Source: an uncultured Flavobacterium sp. (GTDB taxonomy: Bacteria; Bacteroidota; Bacteroidia; Flavobacteriales; Flavobacteriaceae). From it: a stretch of DNA of 7,863 nucleotides. The stretch is taken from the NCBI RefSeq assembly GCF_946479975.1, contig NZ_CAMLIX010000223.1:1-7863 (forward strand). Reading direction: 5' to 3'. The notes beneath the pieces are model-generated. The model made no database searches and was not told where the DNA came from. It saw only the letters and a list, made by a program, of their open reading frames with translations. Shown here one piece after another: positions 1 through 6,546 of this stretch. Both the position numbers and the translations under genes were made by a program. Numbering within the stretch: the stretch's first letter is position 1; each line of letters begins with the position of its first letter.

Positions 1-1
1 G

Positions 2-1627
2 AATCAGATTTTTGTAATGATGTTCCTCGCAGTCTGGATCAGAAGATCGAAGGTAATGACTGGTTCAGAATGGATTCTAACGCGTTTTGGAAGTGACAAA
101 GCAGGAAAAGCTTCACATATTATTGTAGCGATTTTTGCAATTATTTCTACCATTGGTTTCATCGCTTATTTCTTCGTAGGAATCGGAAAATTTGTAACGA
201 TTATTCTTCCTTGGGATCTAACAGTTCATCTGAATGGTTCTGTTTTCTTAACTTCAGAACAAGCTTATGCGTTGTTAATCATTTTCTTAACTACAATTTA
301 CACCGTTAAAGGCGGAATGTTTTCTGTTGTTGCGACAGAGGTTGTTCAATATGTTATTATGATTATTGCCGGAGTTTTAATAGCTGGTTATGCTTTCATT
401 AATTATAGTGATCTTCAAATTAATTCGGTGATTACGCCAGAATGGAAAAATGTTTTCTTCGGATGGGAATTTGAAACACAATGGGGCGATAAATTCGAAA
501 CTTTCAACAGATTAATTGATACAGAAGGTTACAAAATGTTTGGTGCTTTCATCGGAATGACACTTTTCAAAGGTTTCTTCGCAAGTGTGGCCGGTCCAAC
601 TCCAAGTTACGATTTACAAAGAGTTCTTTCTACAAAATCAGTAAAAGAAGCAGCTTACATGAGTGGTTTCACCAATTTGATTTTATTCATTCCTAGATAT
701 TTATTGATTACTGGAATTGTGGTAATTGCTTTAGTGAATTTAGCTCCAGAATTAAATGCAAACGTAAACTTAACAGGTGCCGATTTAGAATTATTAATGC
801 CAAAAGTGGTGAATCTTTATATTCCAGTTGGAATTAAAGGAATTCTTCTTGCAGGTCTTTTGGCGGCTTTTATGTCGGGATTCTCAGCTTTCGTTAATGC
901 AGGTCCTGCTTATATTGTAAATGATATTTATAAAAAATACTTCAAACCAGTTGCTTCCAATCAACATTATATTAAAGTAAGTCAGATTTCATCTTTCTTG
1001 GTTGTTGGTTTAGGAGTTTTCATGGGATTCTTCGCAGATTCGATTAACTCACTAACCCTTTGGATTACAAGTGCTCTTTACGGAGGTTACGTTGCAGCCA
1101 ATTTCCTAAAATGGATTTGGTGGCGTTTTAACGGATGGGGTTATTTCTGGGGAATGGTCGGTGGCTTAATCGCAGCGTCTCTTCAGTTTATTTTAGATCA
1201 AAGTAAAGGAAGTTTAACGCAAGGATCATTTTTGCAACAACTTTCTGAAGTTCCATCGATTTACTTATTCCCATTAATTTTCGGAATGTCAATTTTAGGT
1301 TGCCTTTTAGGAACATACTTAAGCAAACAAACTGACATGGAGGTTTTAAAATCGTTCTACTCAAACGTAAGACCTTGGGGATTCTGGGGTCCAGTTTACA
1401 AACAATTAAAAGCGGAAGATCATTCTTTCCAAAAAAATAATGATTTCTATTTAGATATGATGAACTGTGTGATCGGAATTGTTTGGCAGTCAAGTATGAT
1501 TCTGCTTCCGATTTATTTCATTATCAGAGATTATCCGAAAGCCACAGTTGCATTGGTAGTTTTCTTAGTGACGACTACGGTGCTTAAGTTTACTTGGCTG
1601 GATAGAATTCGTAAGATTGAAGATTAG
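2..1627 (+). CDS. Sodium:solute symporter (SSS family), 5'-truncated by window edge
   Basis: An inner-membrane, Na+-coupled solute importer. The reading frame is open to the left edge (first codons read N-Q-I-F-V), so the start and probably the first 50-70 residues lie outside; 541 residues are visible. The protein is almost wholly hydrophobic helices joined by short loops, about a dozen membrane segments. The stretch Y-T-V-K-G-G-M-F-S (about nt 299-325) resembles the second half of the classical SSS signature, the loop with L-Q-R-V-L-S-T-K (about nt 613-636) resembles the usual Q-R-x-L motif, and nt 863-940 encodes the helix-8 region ending in V-N-D-I-Y-K-K-Y. The protein ends in a charged tail, R-K-I-E-D. 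The substrate cannot be read from sequence. Because the next gene is a cytoplasmic Man-GlcNAc phosphorylase, import of that disaccharide is a reasonable inference. A 541-bp spacer separates the two, so shared transcription is uncertain. Family assignment is firm, substrate is not. Confidence 0.92.
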   Translation, partial: NQIFVMMFLAVWIRRSKVMTGSEWILTRFGSDKAGKASHIIVAIFAIISTIGFIAYFFVGIGKFVTIILPWDLTVHLNGSVFLTSEQAYALLIIFLTTIYTVKGGMFSVVATEVVQYVIMIIAGVLIAGYAFINYSDLQINSVITPEWKNVFFGWEFETQWGDKFETFNRLIDTEGYKMFGAFIGMTLFKGFFASVAGPTPSYDLQRVLSTKSVKEAAYMSGFTNLILFIPRYLLITGIVVIALVNLAPELNANVNLTGADLELLMPKVVNLYIPVGIKGILLAGLLAAFMSGFSAFVNAGPAYIVNDIYKKYFKPVASNQHYIKVSQISSFLVVGLGVFMGFFADSINSLTLWITSALYGGYVAANFLKWIWWRFNGWGYFWGMVGGLIAASLQFILDQSKGSLTQGSFLQQLSEVPSIYLFPLIFGMSILGCLLGTYLSKQTDMEVLKSFYSNVRPWGFWGPVYKQLKAEDHSFQKNNDFYLDMMNCVIGIVWQSSMILLPIYFIIRDYPKATVALVVFLVTTTVLKFTWLDRIRKIED

Positions 1628-1664
1628 AGAAAAAAAAATTTAGAGTTAAGAATTTGATTTGCAT

Positions 1665-1711
1665 TTTGTCATCCTGAAGGAAGGATCACACTAGAAACTC
1701 GATAGAGATTT
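1665..1711 (+). repeat. Half copy of the GTCAT...ATCACAC palindromic element
   Basis: The left arm (1665-1694) runs TTGTCATCCTGA then AGGAAGGATCACACTAG. The reverse complement of 1936-1967 contains the same 29 bases with a single 3-base insertion (CGG) in the middle. The bases after the arm (AAACTCGATAGAGATTT) resemble those inside the full element at 1908-1925, but no right arm follows, so this looks like a truncated copy. Together with 1936-1967 it makes an inverted pair about 300 bp across. Confidence 0.75.
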
Positions 1712-1740
1712 TGCATTTCTAAATAATGGTTTAAAAAAAT

Positions 1741-1760
1741 TAAACACATAGAAACATAGA
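1741..1760 (-). repeat. CTATGT..CTATGTG dispersed motif, reverse copy
   Basis: The reverse complement of 1741-1759 matches 6699-6717 at 18 of 19 positions, and also matches 2073-2089 closely. Three copies of so specific a 19-20-base motif in two spacers of one window point to a dispersed repeat. No function is evident. Confidence 0.6.
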
Positions 1761-1833
1761 TTTTCTTTTGCTTGAAAAAGGGAGTAGAAAGAAACTAGTT
1801 TCTAACACATAGCGTTACGTGATCGAAATGGTC

Positions 1834-1866
1834 AGCTTTGTCAAAGTTTAAAACTTTGACAAAGCT
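1834..1866. repeat. Perfect 16-bp stem hairpin
   Basis: AGCTTTGTCAAAGTTT (1834-1849) and its exact reverse complement (1851-1866) flank one base. Outside it, TCGAAATG (1823-1830) can pair with CATTTCGA (1883-1890), giving a two-level structure that shares bases with the left arm of the element at 1878-1967. No T-run follows, so it is not a standard terminator. It may be part of a palindromic dispersed repeat. Confidence 0.7.
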
Positions 1867-1877
1867 TAGCGACAAAG

Positions 1878-1967
1878 TTTGTCATTTCGAGGAACGAGAA
1901 ATCACACTCGAAACTCTACAAAGATTGAGGAGCTTCTAGTGTGATCCTTCCTCCGTCAGGATGACAA
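1878..1967. repeat. Palindromic dispersed element with mismatched arms
   Basis: The left arm (1878-1907) reads TTTGTCATTTCGA...AAATCACAC, and the right arm (about 1938-1967) reads GTGTGATCCTTCC...GATGACAA. The two arms pair at about 20 of 30 positions, with the ends conserved and the middle different. The left arm is like the arms of the element at 6582-6684, while the right arm is like the half copy at 1665. The same outer ends (TTGTCAT and ATCACAC) define all copies in the window. Confidence 0.75.
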
Positions 1968-1980
1968 GATGGCGACATAG

Positions 1981-2000
1981 CCCATAGTTTCAACTATGGG
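1981..2000. repeat. CCCATAG hairpin (9-bp stem)
   Basis: CCCATAGTT (1981-1989) and AACTATGGG (1992-2000) are exact inverted repeats around two bases. No T-run follows. In size and AT-rich centre it resembles the 20-base hairpins at 6426, 6510 and 6547, and may be another short dispersed palindrome. Confidence 0.6.
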
Positions 2001-2070
2001 AACGCACGATTAAGCCACAAAGCTATGTTTGTTCAAACAAAGTGAAACGCCTTTTTTAAACGCTCCAAAA

Positions 2071-2090
2071 AACTATGTCCCTATGTGTTA
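2071..2090 (+). repeat. CTATGT..CTATGTG dispersed motif, forward copy
   Basis: AACTATGTCCCTATGTGTTA differs from 6697-6716 at position 10 and the last base. It lies in inverted orientation to the copy at 1741-1760. In both forward copies it sits roughly 40-80 bases before a start codon (GH130 here, GH20 at 6753), which may be chance or may reflect a shared leader element. Confidence 0.55.
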
Positions 2091-2105
2091 AAAAAAAAAT
2101 AAACT

Positions 2106-2125
2106 GCAAAAGCTCCAACTTTTGC
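2106..2125. repeat. Small hairpin ahead of the GH130 leader
   Basis: GCAAAAG (2106-2112) and CTTTTGC (2119-2125) form a 7-bp stem with a 6-base loop, 43 bases before the GH130 start. It is followed by TTTAATAAAAG rather than a T-run. It could be a weak transcript end, a leader structure, or another dispersed palindrome. The sequence alone does not decide. Confidence 0.4.
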
Positions 2126-2168
2126 TTTAATAAAAGAATAAAAATACTAATAAATAAAAAACAATAAA

Positions 2169-3134
2169 ATGAGTACTATTCCTTGGCAAGACAGACCCGA
2201 AAACAGTAAAGATGTAATGTGGAGATATTCTGAGAATCCAATTATCGACAGATATTCGATTCCTTCTTCAAACAGTATATTCAATAGTGCAGTAGTACCT
2301 TTTGGAGACGGATATGCTGGGGTTTTCAGATGTGATAACAAAGCAGTTCAGATGAACATTTTTGCTGGTTTCAGTAAAGACGGAATCAATTGGGACATCA
2401 ACCACGAACCAATCGAGATGAAATCTGGAAATACAGAAATGATCGAATCGGCTTATAAATATGATCCGCGTGTGGTTTGGATCGAAGATCGTTACTGGAT
2501 TACCTGGTGTAATGGTTATAACGGACCAACAATTGGTATTGGTTATACTTTCGACTTTAAAGAATTTTTCCAATGTGAAAATGCCTTTTTACCATTCAAC
2601 AGAAACGGAGTTTTATTCCCTCAAAAAATAAACGGTAAATATGCGATGTTAAGCCGTCCAAGTGATAACGGACATACACCTTTTGGAGACATTTGGATTA
2701 GCTACAGCCCGGACATGAAATATTGGGGAGAGCATAGATTGGTGATGAAACCAAGCCCATTCGAAAAAAGTGCTTGGCAGTGTACAAAAGTTGGAGCAGG
2801 GCCAATCCCGATTTTAACTGAAGAAGGATGGTTGATGATTTACCACGGAGTTATCAATACTTGTAACGGTTTCCGTTATGCAATGGGTTCAGCACTTTTA
2901 GACGTTGATTCACCAGACCAAGTAAAATACAGAACACAACCTTATTTATTAGGCCCAGCAGAGACTTATGAAATGGTTGGAGATGTTCCAAACGTAGTTT
3001 TCCCATGTGCTGCTTTACATAGTGTTGAAGAAGATAAATTAGCTGTTTATTATGGTGTTGCAGATACGCACGTAGCGATCGCTTTCGGAAAATTAAGTGA
3101 AGTAATTCAGTTTACAAAAGATAATAGTTTATAA
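2169..3134 (+). CDS. GH130 beta-1,4-mannosyl-N-acetylglucosamine phosphorylase
   Basis: A cytoplasmic inverting phosphorylase (321 aa, no signal peptide) expected to convert Man-beta-1,4-GlcNAc plus phosphate to mannose-1-phosphate and GlcNAc, the last step in breaking down the N-glycan core. The sequence closely resembles, from memory, the gut-metagenome enzyme UhgbMP of subfamily GH130_2. Shared blocks include [15 protein letters not shown] (33-48), Y-D-P-R-V (98-102), R-N-G-V-L-F-P (145-151), [13 protein letters not shown] (162-174) and G-A-G-P-I-P (209-214). Asp99 is the likely general acid. Arg145, Arg163, Lys207 and His226 sit at a constant offset from the phosphate-binding residues I recall, so phosphorolysis rather than hydrolysis is expected. 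Length is normal for the subfamily. The ATG at 2169 follows an A-rich leader and is the natural start. It heads a block with the next two genes, the first 7 bp downstream. GH130 members with other mannosides exist, so the exact acceptor sugar is slightly less certain than the family. Confidence 0.93.
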   Translation: MSTIPWQDRPENSKDVMWRYSENPIIDRYSIPSSNSIFNSAVVPFGDGYAGVFRCDNKAVQMNIFAGFSKDGINWDINHEPIEMKSGNTEMIESAYKYDPRVVWIEDRYWITWCNGYNGPTIGIGYTFDFKEFFQCENAFLPFNRNGVLFPQKINGKYAMLSRPSDNGHTPFGDIWISYSPDMKYWGEHRLVMKPSPFEKSAWQCTKVGAGPIPILTEEGWLMIYHGVINTCNGFRYAMGSALLDVDSPDQVKYRTQPYLLGPAETYEMVGDVPNVVFPCAALHSVEEDKLAVYYGVADTHVAIAFGKLSEVIQFTKDNSL

Positions 3135-3141
3135 TATAAAG

Positions 3142-4209
3142 ATGCATAGTAGAAGTATAATATTGTCCCTAGCTGTCACATTTTTTTCGTTGCTGGGTTA
3201 TGCGCAATCTGAAAAAGAGGTTACTCCGAAAAATTATATTGCGTATAAAACTGCAAATGAAATTGTTATTGACGGAGACGGAGCAGACAAAGCTTGGGAA
3301 AAAGCATCTTGGACAACACCTTTTATCGATATAGAAGGCGTTGAAACTCCAAAATACAAAACTCAAGTAAAAATGCTTTGGGATGATAAATACTACTATA
3401 TCCTCGCAAAAATAGAAGAGCCTCACGTTTGGGCAAATCTAAGACAACGCGATACGATTATTTTTTATAATAATGATTTTGAGGTTTTTATCGATCCTGA
3501 TAATGACACTCATAATTATTATGAATTAGAAATCAATGCTTTGAACACTGCTTGGGATTTATTTATCAATAAACCTTACAGAGAAAAAAATACGGTTTTA
3601 AACGATTGGAATATCGACGGATTAAAATCGGCTGTGAAGATTGACGGAACTTTAAATAATGCTTCAGATACTGATAAAGGCTGGACATTAGAAATTGCTA
3701 TTCCGTGGTCGGTTTATAAAACATCCTATTTTGATGATATTGTTCCGAAAGATAAATTTTGGAGAGTAAATTTCTCCAGAGTCAATTGGCAGCATTCGGT
3801 TGTTGATGGAAAATACGAACGTAAAAAAGATAAAGAAGGAAAATTTCTCCCAGAATACAATTGGGTTTGGTCGCCTATGGGAGTGATAAATATGCATGAG
3901 CCCGAAAAATGGGCTTATGTGTACTTCTCTTCAAAAGAAAGCGATGATAAATTTACAATTCCGCAGGAAGAAAAAGTAAAATGGGAATTGTACACTTTGT
4001 ACAGAGCTCAAAAAAGATATTTTGACAAGAATAAAACGTGGGCAAAATCCATTCAAAATATCTGTAAAAAAAATATAATTGTTGATGGGAAAGTTTTAAA
4101 ACCGACATTAGAAAATCATTTATCAGGATTTAATATTGCAGTTAAAAGTCCTTTTTCAAACAAAACCTTAATAATTAAAGAAGATGGTAAAATTATTACG
4201 AACGAATAA
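3142..4209 (+). CDS. Secreted CBM9-like carbohydrate-binding protein
   Basis: A 355-aa exported protein with no evident catalytic domain. Residues 1-21 form a signal peptide (hydrophobic I-I-L-S-L-A-V-T-F-F, with cleavage likely after G-Y-A). Residues about 35-262 match the carbohydrate-binding family 9-like fold widespread in Bacteroidota: I-V-I-D-G-x-G-A-D-K-A-W near 41-52, K-M-L-W-D-D-K-Y-Y-Y near 77-86, then N-D-F-E-V-F-I-D-P-D-N-D-T-H-N-Y-Y (111-127) and W-T-L-E-I-A-I-P-W (181-189). The last 90 residues are a lysine-rich tail without recognisable motif. It starts 7 bp after the GH130 stop and its end overlaps the next gene, so the three are probably co-transcribed. In this family such proteins often sit beside glycosidase genes; binding of the N-glycan or a breakdown product at the cell surface or in the periplasm is inferred, and the ligand is unknown. 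Confidence 0.85.
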   Translation: MHSRSIILSLAVTFFSLLGYAQSEKEVTPKNYIAYKTANEIVIDGDGADKAWEKASWTTPFIDIEGVETPKYKTQVKMLWDDKYYYILAKIEEPHVWANLRQRDTIIFYNNDFEVFIDPDNDTHNYYELEINALNTAWDLFINKPYREKNTVLNDWNIDGLKSAVKIDGTLNNASDTDKGWTLEIAIPWSVYKTSYFDDIVPKDKFWRVNFSRVNWQHSVVDGKYERKKDKEGKFLPEYNWVWSPMGVINMHEPEKWAYVYFSSKESDDKFTIPQEEKVKWELYTLYRAQKRYFDKNKTWAKSIQNICKKNIIVDGKVLKPTLENHLSGFNIAVKSPFSNKTLIIKEDGKIITNE

Positions 4210-5302
4210 ATTACAGCACTTTTCAAAAGTTATAGTTTTGGCGCTTTCGCTGAGTTTATTCTCGTGCGGACAAAAAGACGCTAAATCAGAAGAAAACGGA
4301 AAATTCACCTTTGGAGTTTGGACAACAGCCGATGCTAAAAAATCGGATGCAGATTATTCAAAAGAATTTAAAAAATACAAAGACGGCGGCATTGACGAAG
4401 TTTTAATTAACACGCAAACCGATCCGAAACTATTAGCAAGATTGGTCCCTCTTGCAACAAAAGAAGGACTAAAAGTTCACGCTTGGATTATGGCAATGAA
4501 TCGCCCAAATGATTCAGTTGCGTTACAACATCCAGATTGGTATCAAGTTAGCAAAGATGGAAAATCTTGTTTTGATAACCGCCCATATGTTGATTATTAC
4601 CAATGGCTTTGCCCGACAAAAGAAGCATCTAGAAACCACGTTTTAGGTTTGGTTGAAGGTTTAGCGAAAGTAGAAGGAATCGAAAGTGTACATTTAGATT
4701 ATATTCGTTTCCCAGATATTTTCTTGCCAATCAGTTTGTTGCCAAAATACAACTTGGTTCAAGATGTAGAATTACCACAATTTGATTTCTGTTATTGTGA
4801 TGCTTGTGTTTCTAAATTCGAAAAAGAACATCATAAAAATCCAAAAGAAAGCCACAATACTTCAATTGATATGGAATGGAAAAATTTCAGATTAAATGCA
4901 GTAAAAGCAGTAGTTGACGATGCGTATAAAATTGCTCATAAATACAATAAAAAATTAACAGCAGCAGTATTTCCTTATCCAGAAATGGCAGATCACATGG
5001 TGCGTCAGCGTTGGGATAAATGGAATATTGATGAAGTATATCCAATGATTTATCATAGTTTTTATGATGAAGAAATTGACTGGGTTGGTTACGCAACAAA
5101 ACAAGGCGTAGCCGATTTAGAAGGAAAACAAACGAAAGTGAATACGGGAATTTATATTCCAGGTTTAAAATCGGATGCAGAATTGAAAGAAGCGATTCTT
5201 CAAGCTAAGAAAAATGGCGCAACTGGAGTTTCATTTTTTGACGGAAATGCTTTATCAGATAGTAATTTGAAGACGATTAAACAGGTAAAAGAGTCGTTAT
5301 AG
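4184..5302 (+). CDS. Lipoprotein, putative TIM-barrel glycoside hydrolase (COG1649/DUF4015-like)
   Basis: A 372-aa lipoprotein of unproven function. The N-terminus has a basic start, a hydrophobic core (V-I-V-L-A-L-S-L-S-L) and a lipobox L-F-S-C with Cys28 as the lipid anchor. The rest reads like a beta/alpha-barrel sugar hydrolase: G-I-D-E-V-L-I-N (69-76), G-L-K-V-H-A-W-I (95-102), G-I-E-S-V-H-L-D-Y-I-R-F-P-D (165-178), T-A-A-V-F-P-Y-P-E (259-267), I-D-E-V-Y-P-M-I-Y-H (282-291) and a C-terminal G-V-S-F-F-D (348-353). Asp172, Asp178, Glu267, Asp283, Glu284 and Asp353 at strand ends are candidate catalytic acids. A C-x-C-x-x-C cluster (203, 205, 208) may bind metal or form a disulfide. The start overlaps the previous gene by 26 bp, yet it is the only ATG giving a complete lipoprotein signal, so translational coupling is likely. 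The surrounding genes point to an N-glycan substrate. The barrel fold is fairly sure, the reaction unknown. Confidence 0.78.
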   Translation: MVKLLRTNKLQHFSKVIVLALSLSLFSCGQKDAKSEENGKFTFGVWTTADAKKSDADYSKEFKKYKDGGIDEVLINTQTDPKLLARLVPLATKEGLKVHAWIMAMNRPNDSVALQHPDWYQVSKDGKSCFDNRPYVDYYQWLCPTKEASRNHVLGLVEGLAKVEGIESVHLDYIRFPDIFLPISLLPKYNLVQDVELPQFDFCYCDACVSKFEKEHHKNPKESHNTSIDMEWKNFRLNAVKAVVDDAYKIAHKYNKKLTAAVFPYPEMADHMVRQRWDKWNIDEVYPMIYHSFYDEEIDWVGYATKQGVADLEGKQTKVNTGIYIPGLKSDAELKEAILQAKKNGATGVSFFDGNALSDSNLKTIKQVKESL

Positions 5303-5391
5303 TCGATTTTACTCGGATTAAAAATTATTACTGATTAAATTAGCAACATTAAGAACATTTGTTTTTGAAAGTTGAACAAAAACCAAAAGAC

Positions 5392-6414
5392 ATGTCAAAT
5401 AGAAGAGATTTTATCAAGAAAACAACTTTAGGAACTTTAGCTATTGGTTCTGTTTTGGGCGTTAGCAGCTTTGCTTCTGCTCCTGAAAATGAGCTGGAAG
5501 TTGAATCAAAAGAAAAAAAACAGACCAAACCGGTTATTATTTCAACATGGAATCACGGTTTGCCTGCCAATAAAGAATCTTGGAAAAACCTGAAAGAAGG
5601 AAAATCAGCTTTGGACGCGATCGAAGCCGGAATGAAAATCCCAGAAGCAGATCCGACTGTTCGCAGCGTTGGTTATGGAGGATATCCAGACCGTGAAGGA
5701 AAAGTAACTCTTGATGCCTGTATTATGGATCACAACAGTAACTGCGGTTCTGTTTGTTTTTTACAAGGAATTATGCATCCAATTTCTGTTGCCAAAAGAG
5801 TATTGCAGAATACGCCACACGTTATGTTAGCGGGGCAAGGTGCATTACAATTTGCTTTATCAGAAGGATTTAAAGAAGAAAATCTATTAACTCCAGAATC
5901 TGAAAAAGACTGGAAAAAATGGCTGGAAGATTCTAAATACAAACCAGTTATCAATATAGAAAATCACGATACAATAAGCATGCTAATGTTAGACCAAGAT
6001 GGAAATCTTGCTGGCGGCTGTACCACAAGTGGAGCTGCCTGGAAAATGCACGGCCGCGTCGGTGACTCCCCAATAATCGGCGCGGGTCTTTTCCTAGATA
6101 ACGAAGTAGGAGCTGCAGCGGCAACTGGTTTAGGTGAAGCTGTTATTAGAACTGCCGGAAGCGCGATGGTTGTCGAATTAATGCGTCAGGGAAAATCGCC
6201 TTATGATGCCTGTAAAGAAATTACAGAACGTATTTACAACAAACATAAAAACCACAAAGACATGGAATACCTGCAAGTTGGTTTTATTGCTTTGAATAAA
6301 AACGGTGAATACGCAGGTTACAGCCTAAGATCAGGATTTAATTTTGCCGTTTCTGATGATGCAAAAGGTCACAGAATGGAAGACGCGAAATTTAAAATGT
6401 CTTGGGATAAATAA
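5392..6414 (+). CDS. N4-(beta-N-acetylglucosaminyl)-L-asparaginase (glycosylasparaginase precursor)
   Basis: An exported Ntn-hydrolase that cleaves the amide bond of GlcNAc-Asn, freeing aspartate and the amino sugar (then GlcNAc). The 340-residue precursor begins with a twin-arginine-type leader, N-R-R-D-F-I-K-K (3-10), a hydrophobic stretch and A-S-A at 28-30. Residues 45-340 align by eye with the well-studied enzyme of Elizabethkingia (Flavobacterium) meningoseptica. Self-cleavage is expected between Asp193 and Thr194 in N-H-D-T-I, making Thr194 the nucleophile. Trp53, Thr212, Arg222 and Asp225 in H-G-R-V-G-D-S-P, and Thr245-Gly246 occupy the known active-site spacing. The start at 5392 is chosen because it puts the Arg pair near the N-terminus; the frame also extends up to a TTG at 5359, which would push the leader inward. 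It lies 89 bp after the lipoprotein gene, with no clear promoter or terminator between, so the same transcript is plausible. Function is very likely. Confidence 0.94.
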   Translation: MSNRRDFIKKTTLGTLAIGSVLGVSSFASAPENELEVESKEKKQTKPVIISTWNHGLPANKESWKNLKEGKSALDAIEAGMKIPEADPTVRSVGYGGYPDREGKVTLDACIMDHNSNCGSVCFLQGIMHPISVAKRVLQNTPHVMLAGQGALQFALSEGFKEENLLTPESEKDWKKWLEDSKYKPVINIENHDTISMLMLDQDGNLAGGCTTSGAAWKMHGRVGDSPIIGAGLFLDNEVGAAAATGLGEAVIRTAGSAMVVELMRQGKSPYDACKEITERIYNKHKNHKDMEYLQVGFIALNKNGEYAGYSLRSGFNFAVSDDAKGHRMEDAKFKMSWDK

Positions 6415-6425
6415 TTATTGCGTTT

Positions 6426-6445
6426 GGATGGATTAAAATCCATCC
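6426..6445. repeat. Short hairpin, 9-bp stem
   Basis: GGATGGATT (6426-6434) and AATCCATCC (6437-6445) are exact inverted repeats. The hairpin starts 12 bases after the glycosylasparaginase stop and could slow or protect the transcript end, but CTACAATATG follows instead of a T-run. It shares its length and GGATT/AATCC centre with the hairpin at 6510-6529. Confidence 0.6.
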
Positions 6446-6509
6446 CTACAATATGTTCCGAGCCGAAGGCTCTTTCGAAAGAGTTCCGTAGGAACGAATC
6501 ATTTTGTAG
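6446..6509. repeat. Nested hairpin cluster with alternative pairings
   Basis: An outer imperfect stem pairs CTACAATATG plus TTCC (6446-6459) with GGAACGAATCATTTTGTAG (6491-6509). Inside lie GAGCC-GAA-GGCTC (6460-6472) and the 14-base palindrome CTCTTTCGAAAGAG (6470-6483). GGAAC (6491-6495) can pair either with GTTCC at 6455-6459 or with GTTCC at 6483-6487, so two structures exclude each other. It is probably one compact repeat unit, flanked on both sides by 20-base hairpins. Confidence 0.5.
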
Positions 6510-6529
6510 CAACGGATTTTAATCCGTTG
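6510..6529. repeat. Short hairpin, 9-bp stem
   Basis: CAACGGATT (6510-6518) and AATCCGTTG (6521-6529) are exact inverted repeats around TT. It is close in sequence to the hairpin at 6547-6566 and follows the nested cluster without a gap. Confidence 0.65.
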
Positions 6530-6546
6530 AAGACAAAGATTTGACG

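Larger units (their letters stand above)
1628..2168. other. Repeat-rich intergenic spacer without a gene
   Basis: This 541-bp stretch between the symporter and GH130 genes holds no credible coding region. It is a mosaic of inverted repeats: a half copy of a GTCAT...ATCACAC element (1665-1711), a full mismatched copy (1878-1967), a long A/T-rich hairpin (1834-1866), a CCCATAG hairpin (1981-2000), two opposed copies of a CTATGT..CTATGTG motif (1741-1760 and 2071-2090) and a small hairpin just before the GH130 leader (2106-2125). The last 40 bases before the GH130 start are nearly pure A/T, typical of leaders in this phylum. No hairpin is followed by a T-run, so no clear terminator is seen for the symporter gene. 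Confidence 0.8.

Noticed and set aside
1665..1967. An insertion sequence bounded by the inverted arms
   Set aside because: The 240 bases between the arms have no open frame for a transposase, and the interleaved CTATGT motifs do not fit one simple element.
2024..2031. TATGTTTG, a perfect match to the TAnnTTTG -7 motif of Bacteroidota promoters, 138 bases before GH130
   Set aside because: No TTG or TTTG was found at the expected distance upstream, and an 8-base match with free positions in an AT-rich repeat region can occur by chance.
2147..2573. Minus-strand open frames over the start of the GH130 gene
   Set aside because: They lie antisense to a strongly conserved enzyme and their translations look like no protein family. 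The same holds for minus-strand frames at 1188-1493, 3169-3426, 3688-3897, 4887-5099 and 5730-5954.
5359..5391. Upstream extension of the glycosylasparaginase frame to a TTG codon at 5359
   Set aside because: It would place eleven polar residues before the Arg-Arg leader. The ATG at 5392 gives a normal export signal, so the extension is not used.
6426..6445. Intrinsic terminator after glycosylasparaginase
   Set aside because: The stem is convincing but is followed by CTACAATATG rather than a run of T.
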